NCBI GenBank assembly: GCA_023664345.1
Contig: JAMPFQ010000002.1
Span: forward strand, 1-64,000
Source: Lachnospiraceae bacterium
Lineage (GTDB): Bacteria > Bacillota > Clostridia > Lachnospirales > Lachnospiraceae
Length of the DNA stretch: 64,000 nt
Reading direction: 5' to 3'
A model generated the notes under the pieces. The model made no database searches, had not been told where the DNA came from, and saw nothing but the letters and a program-made list of their open reading frames with translations. Positions within the stretch are counted from its first letter, which is position 1, and each line of letters starts with the position of its first letter. Positions 27,115 through 36,175 of this stretch are shown here, piece by piece. The position numbers were made by a program, and so were the translations under genes.

Positions 27115-27594
27115 TCAGGATGCCGTCCTGTGGAACTCTGTGATAAAATAAATCAGGGAACCGCACAGCTTTCCGATGGCCATACTGAGGACCGCCAGCC
27201 CGATCCCGTGACGGAACGAGATTCTCCTTGTCAGAATCGGGATGCTGTCCAGCATTTCCGCTATGGCAAGGGCCAGGCAGCCTATGAACATACCGGCGAA
27301 AAGCCCGTATACCGCCTGGCTGAACACGCCGAGCCCGTTCCACAGCGCCATTTTCTCAGGGAAGCGGTTCTGCAGCCATGCGCCGAACTGGCAGTATTCG
27401 GAGAAAATGCTTAAAACGCATCCTGTCATCGTGCCGAATATGACCATCTCCTCATACAACACTACTTTCCTTGACGTATGCGTCTTTCCCGCAAAGCGGG
27501 GCACCAGCCCCACCGCCACCAGCACGGTGAACACGCCTGCGGATGACAGCATACCGTAGCTTGCCCCGATCATGATCAAAAACAGGGTTCTCAT
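27115..27594 (-). CDS. spoVAB: Stage V sporulation protein AB
   Basis: 159-residue membrane protein with about four or five helices (LFLIMIGASYGMLSSAGVF, FAGMFIGCLALAIAEMLDSI, GLAVLSMAIGKLCGSLIYF). It carries the SpoVAB hallmarks VGLVPR and AEMLDSIPILTRRI. It acts with SpoVAA and SpoVAC in the dipicolinate channel of the inner forespore membrane. The start at 27594 has AGGGG eight bases upstream. A longer frame to 27735 would run through a terminator and lacks a ribosome binding site. It is the first gene of the spoVAB-spoVAA pair. Confidence 0.88.
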   Translation of the reverse strand: MRTLFLIMIGASYGMLSSAGVFTVLVAVGLVPRFAGKTHTSRKVVLYEEMVIFGTMTGCVLSIFSEYCQFGAWLQNRFPEKMALWNGLGVFSQAVYGLFAGMFIGCLALAIAEMLDSIPILTRRISFRHGIGLAVLSMAIGKLCGSLIYFITEFHRTAS

Positions 27595-27629
27595 GCACCA
27601 TTCCCCTTTCCTGCGCGTCATATATCGCG

Positions 27630-27660
27630 TATTATCTGTAAAAAGGGGACTTTTTATACA
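27630..27660 (-). promoter_or_regulatory. Possible forespore (sigma-F/G-like) promoter for spoVAB-spoVAA
   Basis: On the minus strand TGTATA (27655-27660) and GATAATA (27630-27636) are 18 nt apart, about 40 nt before the spoVAB start. They resemble the GNATR and CATNNTA elements of sigma-G promoters, with one mismatch in each. Confidence 0.4.
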
Positions 27661-27662
27661 TG

Positions 27663-27683
27663 AAAAAAGCCACTTCTGTGGCT
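27663..27683 (-). terminator. Intrinsic terminator of the GH28 gene / polysaccharide operon
   Basis: AGCCAC/GTGGCT stem with a 4-nt loop, followed on the minus strand by six T residues. It lies 15 nt after the GH28 stop codon and separates it from spoVAB. Confidence 0.75.
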
Positions 27684-27697
27684 CTTCTTGTTCCCCC

Positions 27698-29335
27698 TCA
27701 CAGGCATCTGATCCTCTCCAGGGTGATATTCCCACAATACTGCAGGGAAATGCTCTGTCTCCGGCTCACCCGGCTGCTGCCCATGGTGATATCACGGAAA
27801 ACAATATTTTTCAGTTCGTGCCCCGGCTCATCGAATCCCACCAGCTCGATGGCCTCGCAGGGCACCCACTCCGACTCATGGCCGAAATACTCGCCCAGGA
27901 TCCGCATTCCCTCAAAGCTGCAGTTTTCAAACACAGGCGGTTCGGGCGCACCGATCCCGTCGTCATTATACCCTACGGAATGGAACAGCACCCTGGCGGC
28001 GGAGCAGTCCCTGACATGCACATCGCGGACATAGCCGCCCCGCTTCTTTGTGCCCTTGATCTCGATGCCGCACATGGAACTGCCCATATCGCAGTCCCAG
28101 ATCCGCACGTCGCTGACCCCGCCCGACATCTCGCTGCCGATGGTGATGCCGTGTCCGAAAGCGCTCTTACAGTCAAAGATCCACACATGCTCCGTAGGCC
28201 TCGCGATCTCGTTGCCTTCCGGATTTTTCCCCGACTTTACCGCAATGGCGTCGTCACCGGTGTAGAACATACAGCCGAAAATAGTGCAGTTGGTGGAGGA
28301 ATCGGGATCCCAGCCATCCCCGTTCCACACATTCGTGGAAGAAAAGGTACAGCCCTCCGTCACAATGTTGTCGGAATAGATCATCTGCAGGTTCCAGCTT
28401 GCGCCATCTTTAAAAGTCACTCCCGACAGGTAGATATCCTGGCAGTTCGCCATGTGTATCAGCCTGGGACGCACGCGTCCGGGAATGGTCTCCGGTTTTT
28501 CGCATTCGTTGATCTTATCCCCCAGGGAAGCCAGATAATCTTTCAGACGCTCCGTCTCGGAGGCGATCACCTTTTCCGCCAGGCTCCTGCCGCCGCTGGC
28601 AATGGTTCCGCCGCCCCGGATGGCCACATTCCTGCAGCTGCACCCCGCCCCATGGTCCAGTTCTCCCAGATTGAGGTAGCTGCTGTAGCACTCCTGCTCC
28701 ACTCCCTCAAAGCGGCTCCAGATCCGGGGCAGGTAGTCCGCCGGTTCATCGGTTCCCTGGAGGACGGCGCCCTCCTCCAGATACAGTTCCATATCGCTGT
28801 GCAGCTTAAGCGCACCTGTCAGGTAGGTTCCCGGGGGAAGATACACCGTCTCGCCCGCGCCACAGTCATCCAGCGCTTTCTGGATCGCCGCCGTATCCAT
28901 GGTCACACCGTCGCCTGCGGCCAGATAGGGCGCCTGTGTGACATCAATCCGCCTGCCTGCCTTTTCCGTGGTCAGGCACAGTTCCGCGAAGTCCTGCATC
29001 ATATCGCCATTCCGCGCGTCATCAGACCTCCTGGTATAACCACTTCCCCACTCTCCGGCGAGATTATCCTCCATTACCGCCCTGATCGTCACTGTGTATG
29101 CAGTTTCAGGCTTCAGTCCCCGCAATTCGCAGTGGGTCTTATCCGTCTCCCCGGACAGCGCTCCGTCCAGATATATGACGTATTTCGCTGCCGCCATGGC
29201 AGGTTTCTGCCAATATACCGCAATGGAATCACAGGTGATAACACCTCTGATCTCATGGGTATGCGTTCCGCCGATATCCCTTTTACTTGTATCTGCTCCA
29301 CTGCCGCCGACATTCTCTGTCGCAAAAAATTTCAT
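27698..29335 (-). CDS. Glycoside hydrolase family 28 (polygalacturonase-like) with N-terminal fibronectin III-like domain
   Basis: 545-residue enzyme predicted to cleave galacturonic-acid-containing pectin. The first ~95 residues form an FnIII-like domain (TAYTVTIRAV). The rest is a right-handed beta-helix starting at VYLPPGTYLTGALKLHSDM. GH28 motifs are in order: NGDGWDPDSS (Asp), TGDDAIAVKSG (Asp pair), GHGITIGSE (His) and IEIKG. There is no signal peptide, so it may act inside the cell on imported oligosaccharides. The ATG at 29335 has GGAAAGG in front of it. An upstream extension to 29398 runs through the R2 hairpin and is unlikely. It is the last gene of the run beginning at the GH25 gene. 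Confidence 0.85.
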   Translation of the reverse strand: MKFFATENVGGSGADTSKRDIGGTHTHEIRGVITCDSIAVYWQKPAMAAAKYVIYLDGALSGETDKTHCELRGLKPETAYTVTIRAVMEDNLAGEWGSGYTRRSDDARNGDMMQDFAELCLTTEKAGRRIDVTQAPYLAAGDGVTMDTAAIQKALDDCGAGETVYLPPGTYLTGALKLHSDMELYLEEGAVLQGTDEPADYLPRIWSRFEGVEQECYSSYLNLGELDHGAGCSCRNVAIRGGGTIASGGRSLAEKVIASETERLKDYLASLGDKINECEKPETIPGRVRPRLIHMANCQDIYLSGVTFKDGASWNLQMIYSDNIVTEGCTFSSTNVWNGDGWDPDSSTNCTIFGCMFYTGDDAIAVKSGKNPEGNEIARPTEHVWIFDCKSAFGHGITIGSEMSGGVSDVRIWDCDMGSSMCGIEIKGTKKRGGYVRDVHVRDCSAARVLFHSVGYNDDGIGAPEPPVFENCSFEGMRILGEYFGHESEWVPCEAIELVGFDEPGHELKNIVFRDITMGSSRVSRRQSISLQYCGNITLERIRCL

Positions 29336-29348
29336 CTCAATAACTGTA

Positions 29349-29384
29349 CCTTTCCATAACCTGTGAGTTTTAAACCGCAGGCGT
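29349..29384 (-). repeat. R2 hairpin repeat upstream of the GH28 gene
   Basis: On the minus strand GCCTGCGG, an AT-rich loop and CACAGG precede TTATGGAAAGG, the ribosome binding site of the GH28 gene. The same arrangement (CCTGCGG, loop, CCGCAGG, TTACGGAAAGG) occurs before spoIIAB at 36696-36729. Confidence 0.5.
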
Positions 29385-29394
29385 AAATTCACGA

Positions 29395-31617
29395 TCAAAA
29401 GATTTCTGATGTATCAATTCCAAAGGGAATGTTGGCATTCTCATAAATATTCGCCGCGCTTCCGGTGCAGACCAGCCTGATTTCATTGTCCTCCCCAGTC
29501 AGGCAGCCTGCCAGGTCAAAACAATGCTTTTCCCAGAAACTGACATCCACAAACCGCCCGTTGCAATAGCACTCTATCATTTCAGAACCTTTTACAAAGA
29601 ATCCTGTGGTATCTCCCAGATCCGCAGCCTTACAATGACAGGTATAGACCGCCTCGTTTCCTTTTTTCTCCGTTAAAGCAAATCGACTCGTCCAGTCAAC
29701 ATACCGTTCCCGGCTCTCCGCAGGCATTTCCGTTCTCATCCGGACTTCCACATCAGCCTGCCCGCCTGTAAAAGTACTCTCCGCCGCTTCCTCCGGGAGC
29801 ACAAGAACCGTCTCTCTGGGCGCAAGACATAGTTCAAACACTGTCTTTCCAAGGCTGTAAAATTCTCCGTTCCAGATGTCAAAAAGGACAATTCCCGTGT
29901 CAGAATCCACTGACACTTCTGTCCTGACTGTAGTGTCACCCTCATTTCCCAGCAGATACATGGTCACTCCATCCTTGATCAGGGTGTTGAGCCTGATTGT
30001 TTTACAGGTCTCTTTCAGGGTCAGGCCGTTCCGCAAAGACTGGTCTTCGATCAGTTCCTCGCCTGTGTGCACTGCCCTGACTCCTGCGGGCAGCAGCTTC
30101 TCATAACTTTCGCCCAGCGTATTCAAAATCACACTGTACTCATAACCTGCAATGCAGAGTTTTCCCTCCTGCTCATGCAGCGCCTTTTCCAGGATTGCCG
30201 CAGGCAGGTAATTGAACTCGATCTGGTGCTCATACAGGCATGCGATCTCCTCATAGGGAACTTTATTGTTATCGCAGAGGACAGCCACTTTCGCGCCGTT
30301 TACGGAATCTGTCATGAGCCAGGATAACCGCTTGAAGTAATCCGAAAACCTGCGGTAATGCTTCCACCAGATATTGTTGGGGCCCACATCGGGGGGACGT
30401 TCTCCCTTTCTCTGTCCCAGTACGCTGTAGTAAAACGCATGGGGGACAAACAGGTTCACGCCGCGTTGACCAAGCCAGTCTATGTACCATTTCATGTCCC
30501 CGGCTGTAAAATACCAGGGAATATTGTTCCTATTGCAGACGCCGAAGCACTCGTTTGCGTTGCGACGCTTTCCCAAATGTCTCGCGATATCCGCGGACAG
30601 CTTTGCCTGCACGGAATCAAATTCCCGCAGCCCCCCTGTCTCCGGCGACACCCTGCGCATGATCAGATCCTGTCCGGGAATATGGAAGAACAACTCCTCC
30701 TCAATATCATTGCTCTCCGCGGGATGTCCCATAAGGGCAATGCCATGGCTCTCGCACCACTTTGACAGTCTGGCATAAAAAATATCCCTGAGTTTCTTCT
30801 TGATCAGCTGGTGGTATAGGATCACCGTAGGATTCTCCACTGTGGAAAACACATCTTCCCTGCCTGCCACGGTTCCCGTTTTGATAAACAGCCCCTCCAG
30901 TTCCTCCAGCCTGCCGCCTGCGGCCAGGATCTCCTCCTCCAGGCCCTTGCACCATTCCTTATATTTCTCCGCATTTCTGCCCAACGCACAAGGCTCATCC
31001 GTAAAGAAAGCAAAGACCGTGTTTCCAAAATACTCTTTCAGATTCTCGTAATATTTATCATGGGTAAGACGGATAAATTCATCCACCGCGTCCGGGTTCA
31101 GGATATCCGCCGATTTGGGAGCTCCCGCTTCCAGGTCGTCCTCGCCGAAATGGACGCCACGGATCGTTCCGCCCGTAAAGCCGTAAATGATCTTTTTTCC
31201 CTCCGCAAGTTCCACGATCACCTGGGCGGAAGGCTCCTTGGCAAGCCTCTCTTCCGCAGCCTCTTTTTCCAGCAGGATAATGCCCCTGGAGGCATATTCA
31301 GGATCGGCTGCCACCACCATGCCGTGAGCGGAGCCGGAGGGATACATGCCCTCATCATACAGGACCACTTTCATTCCCAGGGAATCCGCCGTCTTTACGA
31401 TAAAGCGCACCGCCTCAAAATAACGGTCGGACAGATATGGCATATCCTCCGGCACGCCGATCCTGGGATGCAGCACGAAACCGTTCACTCCCTTTTCCAC
31501 GTAATCGGCAAGCTGCTTCCTCACTTTCTCCTCATCAAACGAATCATTGTAGAACCAAAAGGGAATCGGTGAAAACTCCTGTCCCGGCTCCAATAACTCT
31601 TTCCGTATCGCTGTCAT
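29395..31617 (-). CDS. Putative glycoside hydrolase, TIM-barrel (GH106-like alpha-L-rhamnosidase relative)
   Basis: 740-residue protein. The N-terminus has the pattern PIPFWFYNDSFDEEKVRKQL, then VNGFVLHPRIGVPED, then VVLYDEGMYPSGSAHGMVV. This is the start of a catalytic barrel seen in GH106-like and related uncharacterised glycosidases. A carbohydrate-binding-like beta domain ends the protein (MIECYCNGRFVDVSFWEKHC). There is no signal peptide. Its neighbours GH127 (arabinofuranosidase) and GH28 (polygalacturonase) suggest side-chain removal from rhamnogalacturonan, but the substrate is inferred. The ATG at 31617 has AGGAGG seven bases upstream, at the edge of an R1 repeat. An upstream TTG at 31635 overlaps that site. 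Confidence 0.65.
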   Translation of the reverse strand: MTAIRKELLEPGQEFSPIPFWFYNDSFDEEKVRKQLADYVEKGVNGFVLHPRIGVPEDMPYLSDRYFEAVRFIVKTADSLGMKVVLYDEGMYPSGSAHGMVVAADPEYASRGIILLEKEAAEERLAKEPSAQVIVELAEGKKIIYGFTGGTIRGVHFGEDDLEAGAPKSADILNPDAVDEFIRLTHDKYYENLKEYFGNTVFAFFTDEPCALGRNAEKYKEWCKGLEEEILAAGGRLEELEGLFIKTGTVAGREDVFSTVENPTVILYHQLIKKKLRDIFYARLSKWCESHGIALMGHPAESNDIEEELFFHIPGQDLIMRRVSPETGGLREFDSVQAKLSADIARHLGKRRNANECFGVCNRNNIPWYFTAGDMKWYIDWLGQRGVNLFVPHAFYYSVLGQRKGERPPDVGPNNIWWKHYRRFSDYFKRLSWLMTDSVNGAKVAVLCDNNKVPYEEIACLYEHQIEFNYLPAAILEKALHEQEGKLCIAGYEYSVILNTLGESYEKLLPAGVRAVHTGEELIEDQSLRNGLTLKETCKTIRLNTLIKDGVTMYLLGNEGDTTVRTEVSVDSDTGIVLFDIWNGEFYSLGKTVFELCLAPRETVLVLPEEAAESTFTGGQADVEVRMRTEMPAESRERYVDWTSRFALTEKKGNEAVYTCHCKAADLGDTTGFFVKGSEMIECYCNGRFVDVSFWEKHCFDLAGCLTGEDNEIRLVCTGSAANIYENANIPFGIDTSEIF

Positions 31618-31636
31618 ATTGACCCTCCTATTCAAT

Positions 31637-31860
31637 TGCCGTTTGCGGCAATTTGTTCCGTTCTCTACACTTCAATGCCCCTGCACTGAAAGAAATTTCA
31701 TCTGCTCAAAACGCAGCTGAAAATTTCTTTCATGTGTCGTCTTGAGACACATTGCATTTACCGTTACGAGACTGTTTATCTATTCCAGTTCCGTCTCTAC
31801 ACTTCAATGCCCCTGCACTGAAAGAAATTTCATCTGCTCAAAATGCAGCTGAAAATTTCT
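31637..31860 (-). repeat. R1 repeat, two copies between the GH127 and GH106-like genes
   Basis: Two related units about 132 bp apart share ttcaatgcccctgcactg starting at 31671 and 31803. Each has a central stem GAAAGAAATTTCATCTGC paired with GCAGCTGAAAATTTCTTTC. The downstream end (minus strand) reads GAACGGAACAAATTGCCG, a small hairpin AATTGCCG/CGGCAATT, then GAATAGGAGG, the ribosome binding site of the GH106-like gene. The other end runs right up to the GH127 stop codon. Confidence 0.85.
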
Positions 31861-31861
31861 T

Positions 31862-34114
31862 TCATCCCTGTCTGACCCAGACGCTCATCTCGCCCTCCCC
31901 GCGATTGTTCCACGCATAATAGGGCACAAATATAAGCGTTGCCTCACTTTCCTGCGGCGGGGAAAACTCTGTATAAAGCCCTGCGCCTTCCGCCGATGGT
32001 TCCTGCCTGTGACCGGGCACTTTCAGGATGCGCATTTCATGCCCCAGTTCGTAAGAGCGTTCCACCCGGATCTCCCGCAGCCTCCCGGTATCCGCCCTGA
32101 AAAGATGCAGATCTTTCCCATTGTCCGCTTCCTCCATGCAATAGCACACAGGCCCCCGCAGGAACGCCACTTTGCCGATGTCCTCCCTGACTTTTGTGTT
32201 GGCGCGGACACAGCGCGGCTCCATGGAAAATGACAGATAGATCTCATCCTGATCCCGCCACTCCCCGCTCAGATAGAGGTAGCCGTCCTGTAACTTACCA
32301 TCTATATTATCCGGCGATTCAGGAAAACGGATGACCTGCTCCGCTGTCTGTCCCGGAGAACCGGATACTGCCTGAGACAGGGAACCGCCTGCCATCATGG
32401 CTTTCCAGTCTGTTCCCTCCAGGGAAAGCTTCTTTCCGTCAGAAACGATATCGCCATTTTTCATCCCCCAGGAGCTCAGGGTGCATTGATCTCTTCTTAC
32501 CTCGGCCTGCGCCTCCCCGCACCAGCCGGGGATCCGGAAAGCCAGCATCCCGCGGATACCGCCTGCCCGTCCATCCCCGCTGTCGTGCAGCGTGATCTTC
32601 ACCTCCCCCTCCCAGGGGAAGTCCGTCTCCACCTGCATATCCATGGCATGTCCGTTTAGCGCGAATCCAACACTGCTTCCCACATACAGATGGGTGTACA
32701 GCGTGGTCTCGTTATCGGTGTAGGCATAGGCTCCCAGCGAGCTGACGATACGCGCGATATTGGGCGGACAGCAGGCACAGCCGAACCATTTCTGCCTCCT
32801 GATCTTCACATGATGCTTCCGCTCGTCCTTTTCGCAGGCCTCCGGCACCACCTCCAGGGGATTCACATAGAAGAAGCTTTTGCCGTCCAGCGCCATGCCT
32901 GCCAGCACCGTATTGTAAATCGCCTGCTCCATCACATCCCCGTAGCGGTTATCCGCCCGGATCTCCAGCATGCGCCTGGCAAAAAAAGCAAGCCCTATGG
33001 CGGCGCAGGTCTCCGAATAGGCCGTATCATCAGGCAGGTCGTAGGGATAGGAAAAAGCCTCGCCCAGATGGGTTCCGCCAATGCCGCCGGTGATATACAG
33101 TTTTTCGTTCACAATGCTGTCCCAGAGCCTTTCACAGGCCGCATACATCGCCTCGTCCCCGGTCAGCCGCGCCACGTCAGCCATACCGCTGTAGAGATAC
33201 ACCGCCCGCACGGCATGTCCCACGGCTTCCGTCTGCTGCCTTACGGGCAGATGCGCCTGATGATACCGGAAACGCAGTTCCTCCTGAGGCTCTTTGTAAG
33301 GTCTCCCTTCATACTCCGCTCGTTCTTTTTCCTCTATGTCAAAGTAATAGGGCTTTGTGCCGCGCATCTCCAAAAAGAACCGTCCAAGATCCAGATACTT
33401 TTGCTCGCCCGTCACTTCGTAAAGCCTCGCCAGCGCCATTTCCGCGATCTCATGGCCGGGATAGCCCTTACATTTTCCCTCCTCCGGGCCGAACCTGTCC
33501 GCAATGAGATCCGCATACCGCCTGACCGCTTTCAGCAGCCTATCTTTTCCAGTGGCCTGATAATAAGATACCGCGCCCTCCACCAGATGGCCAAAGCAGT
33601 ACAGTTCATGATGATCCCGCAGGTTCGTGAAGATCCGATCCATCCCGTTGATGATATAATAGGTATCCAGATAGCCGTTCTCCGCCTGCGCGGCACAGAT
33701 GATCTCTATGGCCTCGTCCGCCGTCCGCTCCAGTTCCGGATCGGGATGATTCATCAGGGAGTACCCCACCGCCTCGATCCATTTGGCAAGATCGCTGTCC
33801 TGGAACACAAAACCATAAAATCTATCCGGATCCGGATCGTCGGGATCCTCCGGCAATGCTTCAAAGCCGCGGAAAGTGTAAGTCGGGACCACAAAGCCGC
33901 TTCCCCGGGCACGCTTCTCCCTCATCAGCTTCCCCGCCGCCTTAAAATTCCGCATACAATAACTGGGAGAGGCGCCCGGAACACGGTCGTTCAGCGCTTC
34001 CCACTGATAGGGAATCACCTCCCTGCGCACCAGTTCCTGCTCCCTCTCCCAAAAACTGTCTGTGATCTGTATCTGTTTTAAGTCCAGTGGACTGCTGAAA
34101 TTTTCACTGTTCAT
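31862..34114 (-). CDS. Glycoside hydrolase family 127 (beta-L-arabinofuranosidase, DUF1680)
   Basis: 749-residue cytoplasmic enzyme with the GH127 start QITDSFWEREQELVRREVIP and an (alpha/alpha)6 barrel. The zinc/cysteine site is present as SETCAAIGLA (Glu and Cys) and CACCPPNIARI (tandem Cys, one the nucleophile). GH127 enzymes release beta-L-arabinofuranose from plant arabinan or extensin-type glycans. The start at 34114 follows GGAGGAG by 11 nt and is 8 nt after the GH25 stop. A longer frame to 34210 would overlap GH25. It forms an operon with GH25 upstream and the GH106-like and GH28 genes downstream. Confidence 0.92.
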   Translation of the reverse strand: MNSENFSSPLDLKQIQITDSFWEREQELVRREVIPYQWEALNDRVPGASPSYCMRNFKAAGKLMREKRARGSGFVVPTYTFRGFEALPEDPDDPDPDRFYGFVFQDSDLAKWIEAVGYSLMNHPDPELERTADEAIEIICAAQAENGYLDTYYIINGMDRIFTNLRDHHELYCFGHLVEGAVSYYQATGKDRLLKAVRRYADLIADRFGPEEGKCKGYPGHEIAEMALARLYEVTGEQKYLDLGRFFLEMRGTKPYYFDIEEKERAEYEGRPYKEPQEELRFRYHQAHLPVRQQTEAVGHAVRAVYLYSGMADVARLTGDEAMYAACERLWDSIVNEKLYITGGIGGTHLGEAFSYPYDLPDDTAYSETCAAIGLAFFARRMLEIRADNRYGDVMEQAIYNTVLAGMALDGKSFFYVNPLEVVPEACEKDERKHHVKIRRQKWFGCACCPPNIARIVSSLGAYAYTDNETTLYTHLYVGSSVGFALNGHAMDMQVETDFPWEGEVKITLHDSGDGRAGGIRGMLAFRIPGWCGEAQAEVRRDQCTLSSWGMKNGDIVSDGKKLSLEGTDWKAMMAGGSLSQAVSGSPGQTAEQVIRFPESPDNIDGKLQDGYLYLSGEWRDQDEIYLSFSMEPRCVRANTKVREDIGKVAFLRGPVCYCMEEADNGKDLHLFRADTGRLREIRVERSYELGHEMRILKVPGHRQEPSAEGAGLYTEFSPPQESEATLIFVPYYAWNNRGEGEMSVWVRQG

Positions 34115-34122
34115 CTCTGTGC

Positions 34123-35292
34123 TTACTCCTCCCAGACAGGTTCTATGCAGATATTCAGATCCACTTCCGAACTGATCCCCGCCACTTTTCCGTGAGAGGT
34201 ATACTGCCAAACCTTATATTCATAGGGATAATACAGCGTCTCGCTGTAAGAAGCAAACCATTTGTCGTAATCTTCCAGAGCCGCCACATCAATCTTCAGG
34301 GCGCCCATCTCCGTATTGTGATAGATCATGGGCTTGTAGCCCGCAGCTTCGATGGTCTGGCAGAATAGCAGCGTCAGAGCAGTCCTCTCCTCCGGCGTGA
34401 TGTTGTTCATGCGCCCGTTGGCTCCCGATACCAGTTCCACATCAAAGACAATGGGACATTCCAACTGATAAGGCGCAACTTTCTGCAATACCAGATTCGC
34501 CTCCTCCAGGATCTCTTCCTCGGTGATGGCCTGGCTGTAAAAGTAAACGCCCGTCTTGATGCCGGCTGCCTGTGCCCCCTGCACGTTCTGGTCAAAATGA
34601 CTGTCTTCCTCCAGCTTGCCCGTTCCATAGCCACGGTACGCCACCCGGATGAAAGCGAATTCCACGCCGTCCTGGGCCACCTGTGTCCAGTCGATATTGC
34701 CCTGGTGCCTGGATACATCGATCCCCTTGTGGGAAACGACCTCCTCACCGGACATATACTGGATCTCGCCGCTCTCCAGCAGGTTCACATTCTCCTGGAC
34801 CAGCTGGCTCTGCTTCAGCCCCCGGTTGATAGGCACAAAATGATACTGGCCCCCGCTTGCCACCAACAGTTCTTCGGGATACAGCGGGCGCAGGGCCTCC
34901 AGCATTGTCTGCCCGTCGGAAATACTGATCCTGATATTATCCAGCACTTCCTCCTGCCCCTGTTCCTGGGCGGTGCGGACAGCCTCCTGTATCCGGGATT
35001 CGGCATTCGACTCCGCTTCCAGGGCTCTGGCCTCCGCCTCGGACACCGCCTGGGCTACCCGCATATCCAGTTCCTCCTGAGAATACACCACCGTGCCTCC
35101 CAGGGCTTCCACCGCGTCTCCATCTTTCTCTTCCGTAATCTTCAGGTACAGCGCCGTTCCGCAATACATAATGACCACAAGTACCACAAGGGTACACAGC
35201 ATGACCATTGCCAGCCTGATCCGGTTCTGGCGCTTTCGCGCCTTGCGCCATTTATATTCCCGCATATCGCCGTCACTCATCTCTTTTTTCAT
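34123..35292 (-). CDS. Membrane-anchored GH25 muramidase (lysozyme-like)
   Basis: 389-residue protein with a basic N-terminus, one membrane helix (LAMVMLCTLVVLVVIMYCG), a Glu/Ala-rich coiled coil (about 75-120) and a C-terminal GH25 domain from KGIDVSRHQGNIDW to QYTSHGKVAG. The catalytic Asp/Glu positions GIDVS and FDVELV are intact. It should hydrolyse peptidoglycan outside the membrane. GGGAG lies seven bases before the ATG. It follows sigF by 115 nt, raising the possibility of a sporulation role, while the next genes downstream are plant-polysaccharide hydrolases. Confidence 0.88.
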   Translation of the reverse strand: MKKEMSDGDMREYKWRKARKRQNRIRLAMVMLCTLVVLVVIMYCGTALYLKITEEKDGDAVEALGGTVVYSQEELDMRVAQAVSEAEARALEAESNAESRIQEAVRTAQEQGQEEVLDNIRISISDGQTMLEALRPLYPEELLVASGGQYHFVPINRGLKQSQLVQENVNLLESGEIQYMSGEEVVSHKGIDVSRHQGNIDWTQVAQDGVEFAFIRVAYRGYGTGKLEEDSHFDQNVQGAQAAGIKTGVYFYSQAITEEEILEEANLVLQKVAPYQLECPIVFDVELVSGANGRMNNITPEERTALTLLFCQTIEAAGYKPMIYHNTEMGALKIDVAALEDYDKWFASYSETLYYPYEYKVWQYTSHGKVAGISSEVDLNICIEPVWEE

Positions 35293-35407
35293 AAGTATTC
35301 TCCCTTACATGTCCTTATGCCATCTTCCAATCCCCGTGACTTTTCTCCTACCTTTCTATATTAAAGGAATTCAGCATAGAAATAAAGCGGAAAATATTAG
35401 TTTTTTA

Positions 35408-36172
35408 TTAAATTTTTGCCCTCTCCCTCATCCGCAGCAATATCTTTTTCTCCATGCGGCTCACCTGCACCTGGCTGATCCCCAGGACTGACGCGATCTC
35501 CATCTGCGTCTTATCCTGAAAATACCGCATACTGATCAGTTCCCTTTCCGCGGGTTCCAGGCCATCCAGCAGCTGTTTTAACAGCATATGGTCCAGCAGT
35601 TCCTCCTTTTCGCTGTCCTCACTGCTGTAGATGCCCACCATGCTGTTTCCCACACTGCTGCTGCCACGGACCACCTTATCCACCAGATAGACCTCGCTGC
35701 CATCGTCCTGGTACACGGCGCTGTAGATGGATTCCACTTCTATGGATGCCTCCATGGCCAGCACGATATCCTCCCTGTCCATCCCCGTCTCCCCGGCGAT
35801 CTCCTGTATGGTCGGTTCCCTGCCCAGGATGCCCTGCAGCTTTTGCCTGGCGAAACCGATCTTCGTACCATTTTCCTTGATGGTCCGGGAAACTTTCACC
35901 ATGCCGTCGTCCCGGAGAAACCTTTTGATCTCCCCCGTGATCATGGGAACTGCATACGTTGAAAACTTCAGCCCAAGGCTCAGATCAAATTTATCGATGG
36001 CTTTCATCAATCCTATGGTCCCGATCTGGAACAGATCCTCCAGATCATATCCCCTGTTGGCGAATCTTTTCACAATGTGATGGACCAGCCCAAGATTTTT
36101 CTCGATCAGTACTTCTCTTGCGTCTCTTTCTCCTGCCTGTGACCTGGCGATCAGTACCGATGTCTCCTCCAT
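35408..36172 (-). CDS. sigF: Forespore RNA polymerase sigma factor F
   Basis: 254-residue sigma-70-family factor. Region 2 contains DLEDLFQIGTIGLMKAIDKF and KFSTYAVPMITGEIKRFLRD. Region 3 contains REPTIQEIAGETGM. The region 4 helix-turn-helix is TQMEIASVLGISQVQVSRME. Position as third gene after spoIIAA and spoIIAB identifies it as sigma-F, the first forespore-specific factor, held inactive by SpoIIAB until SpoIIAA frees it. It begins four bases after the spoIIAB stop, with GAGGAA inside the end of spoIIAB as ribosome binding site. Confidence 0.95.
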   Translation of the reverse strand: MEETSVLIARSQAGERDAREVLIEKNLGLVHHIVKRFANRGYDLEDLFQIGTIGLMKAIDKFDLSLGLKFSTYAVPMITGEIKRFLRDDGMVKVSRTIKENGTKIGFARQKLQGILGREPTIQEIAGETGMDREDIVLAMEASIEVESIYSAVYQDDGSEVYLVDKVVRGSSSVGNSMVGIYSSEDSEKEELLDHMLLKQLLDGLEPAERELISMRYFQDKTQMEIASVLGISQVQVSRMEKKILLRMRERAKI

Positions 36173-36175
36173 GCG

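Noticed and set aside
27572..29359. Long plus-strand open frame (595 codons) over the GH28 gene
   Set aside because: It mirrors the GH28 gene on the opposite strand, has arginine/histidine/proline-rich unnatural composition and no ribosome binding site. The minus-strand frame has clear GH28 motifs.
32690..34081. Plus-strand open frame (463 codons) over the GH127 gene
   Set aside because: Antisense shadow caused by codon bias; the GH127 motifs on the minus strand are decisive.
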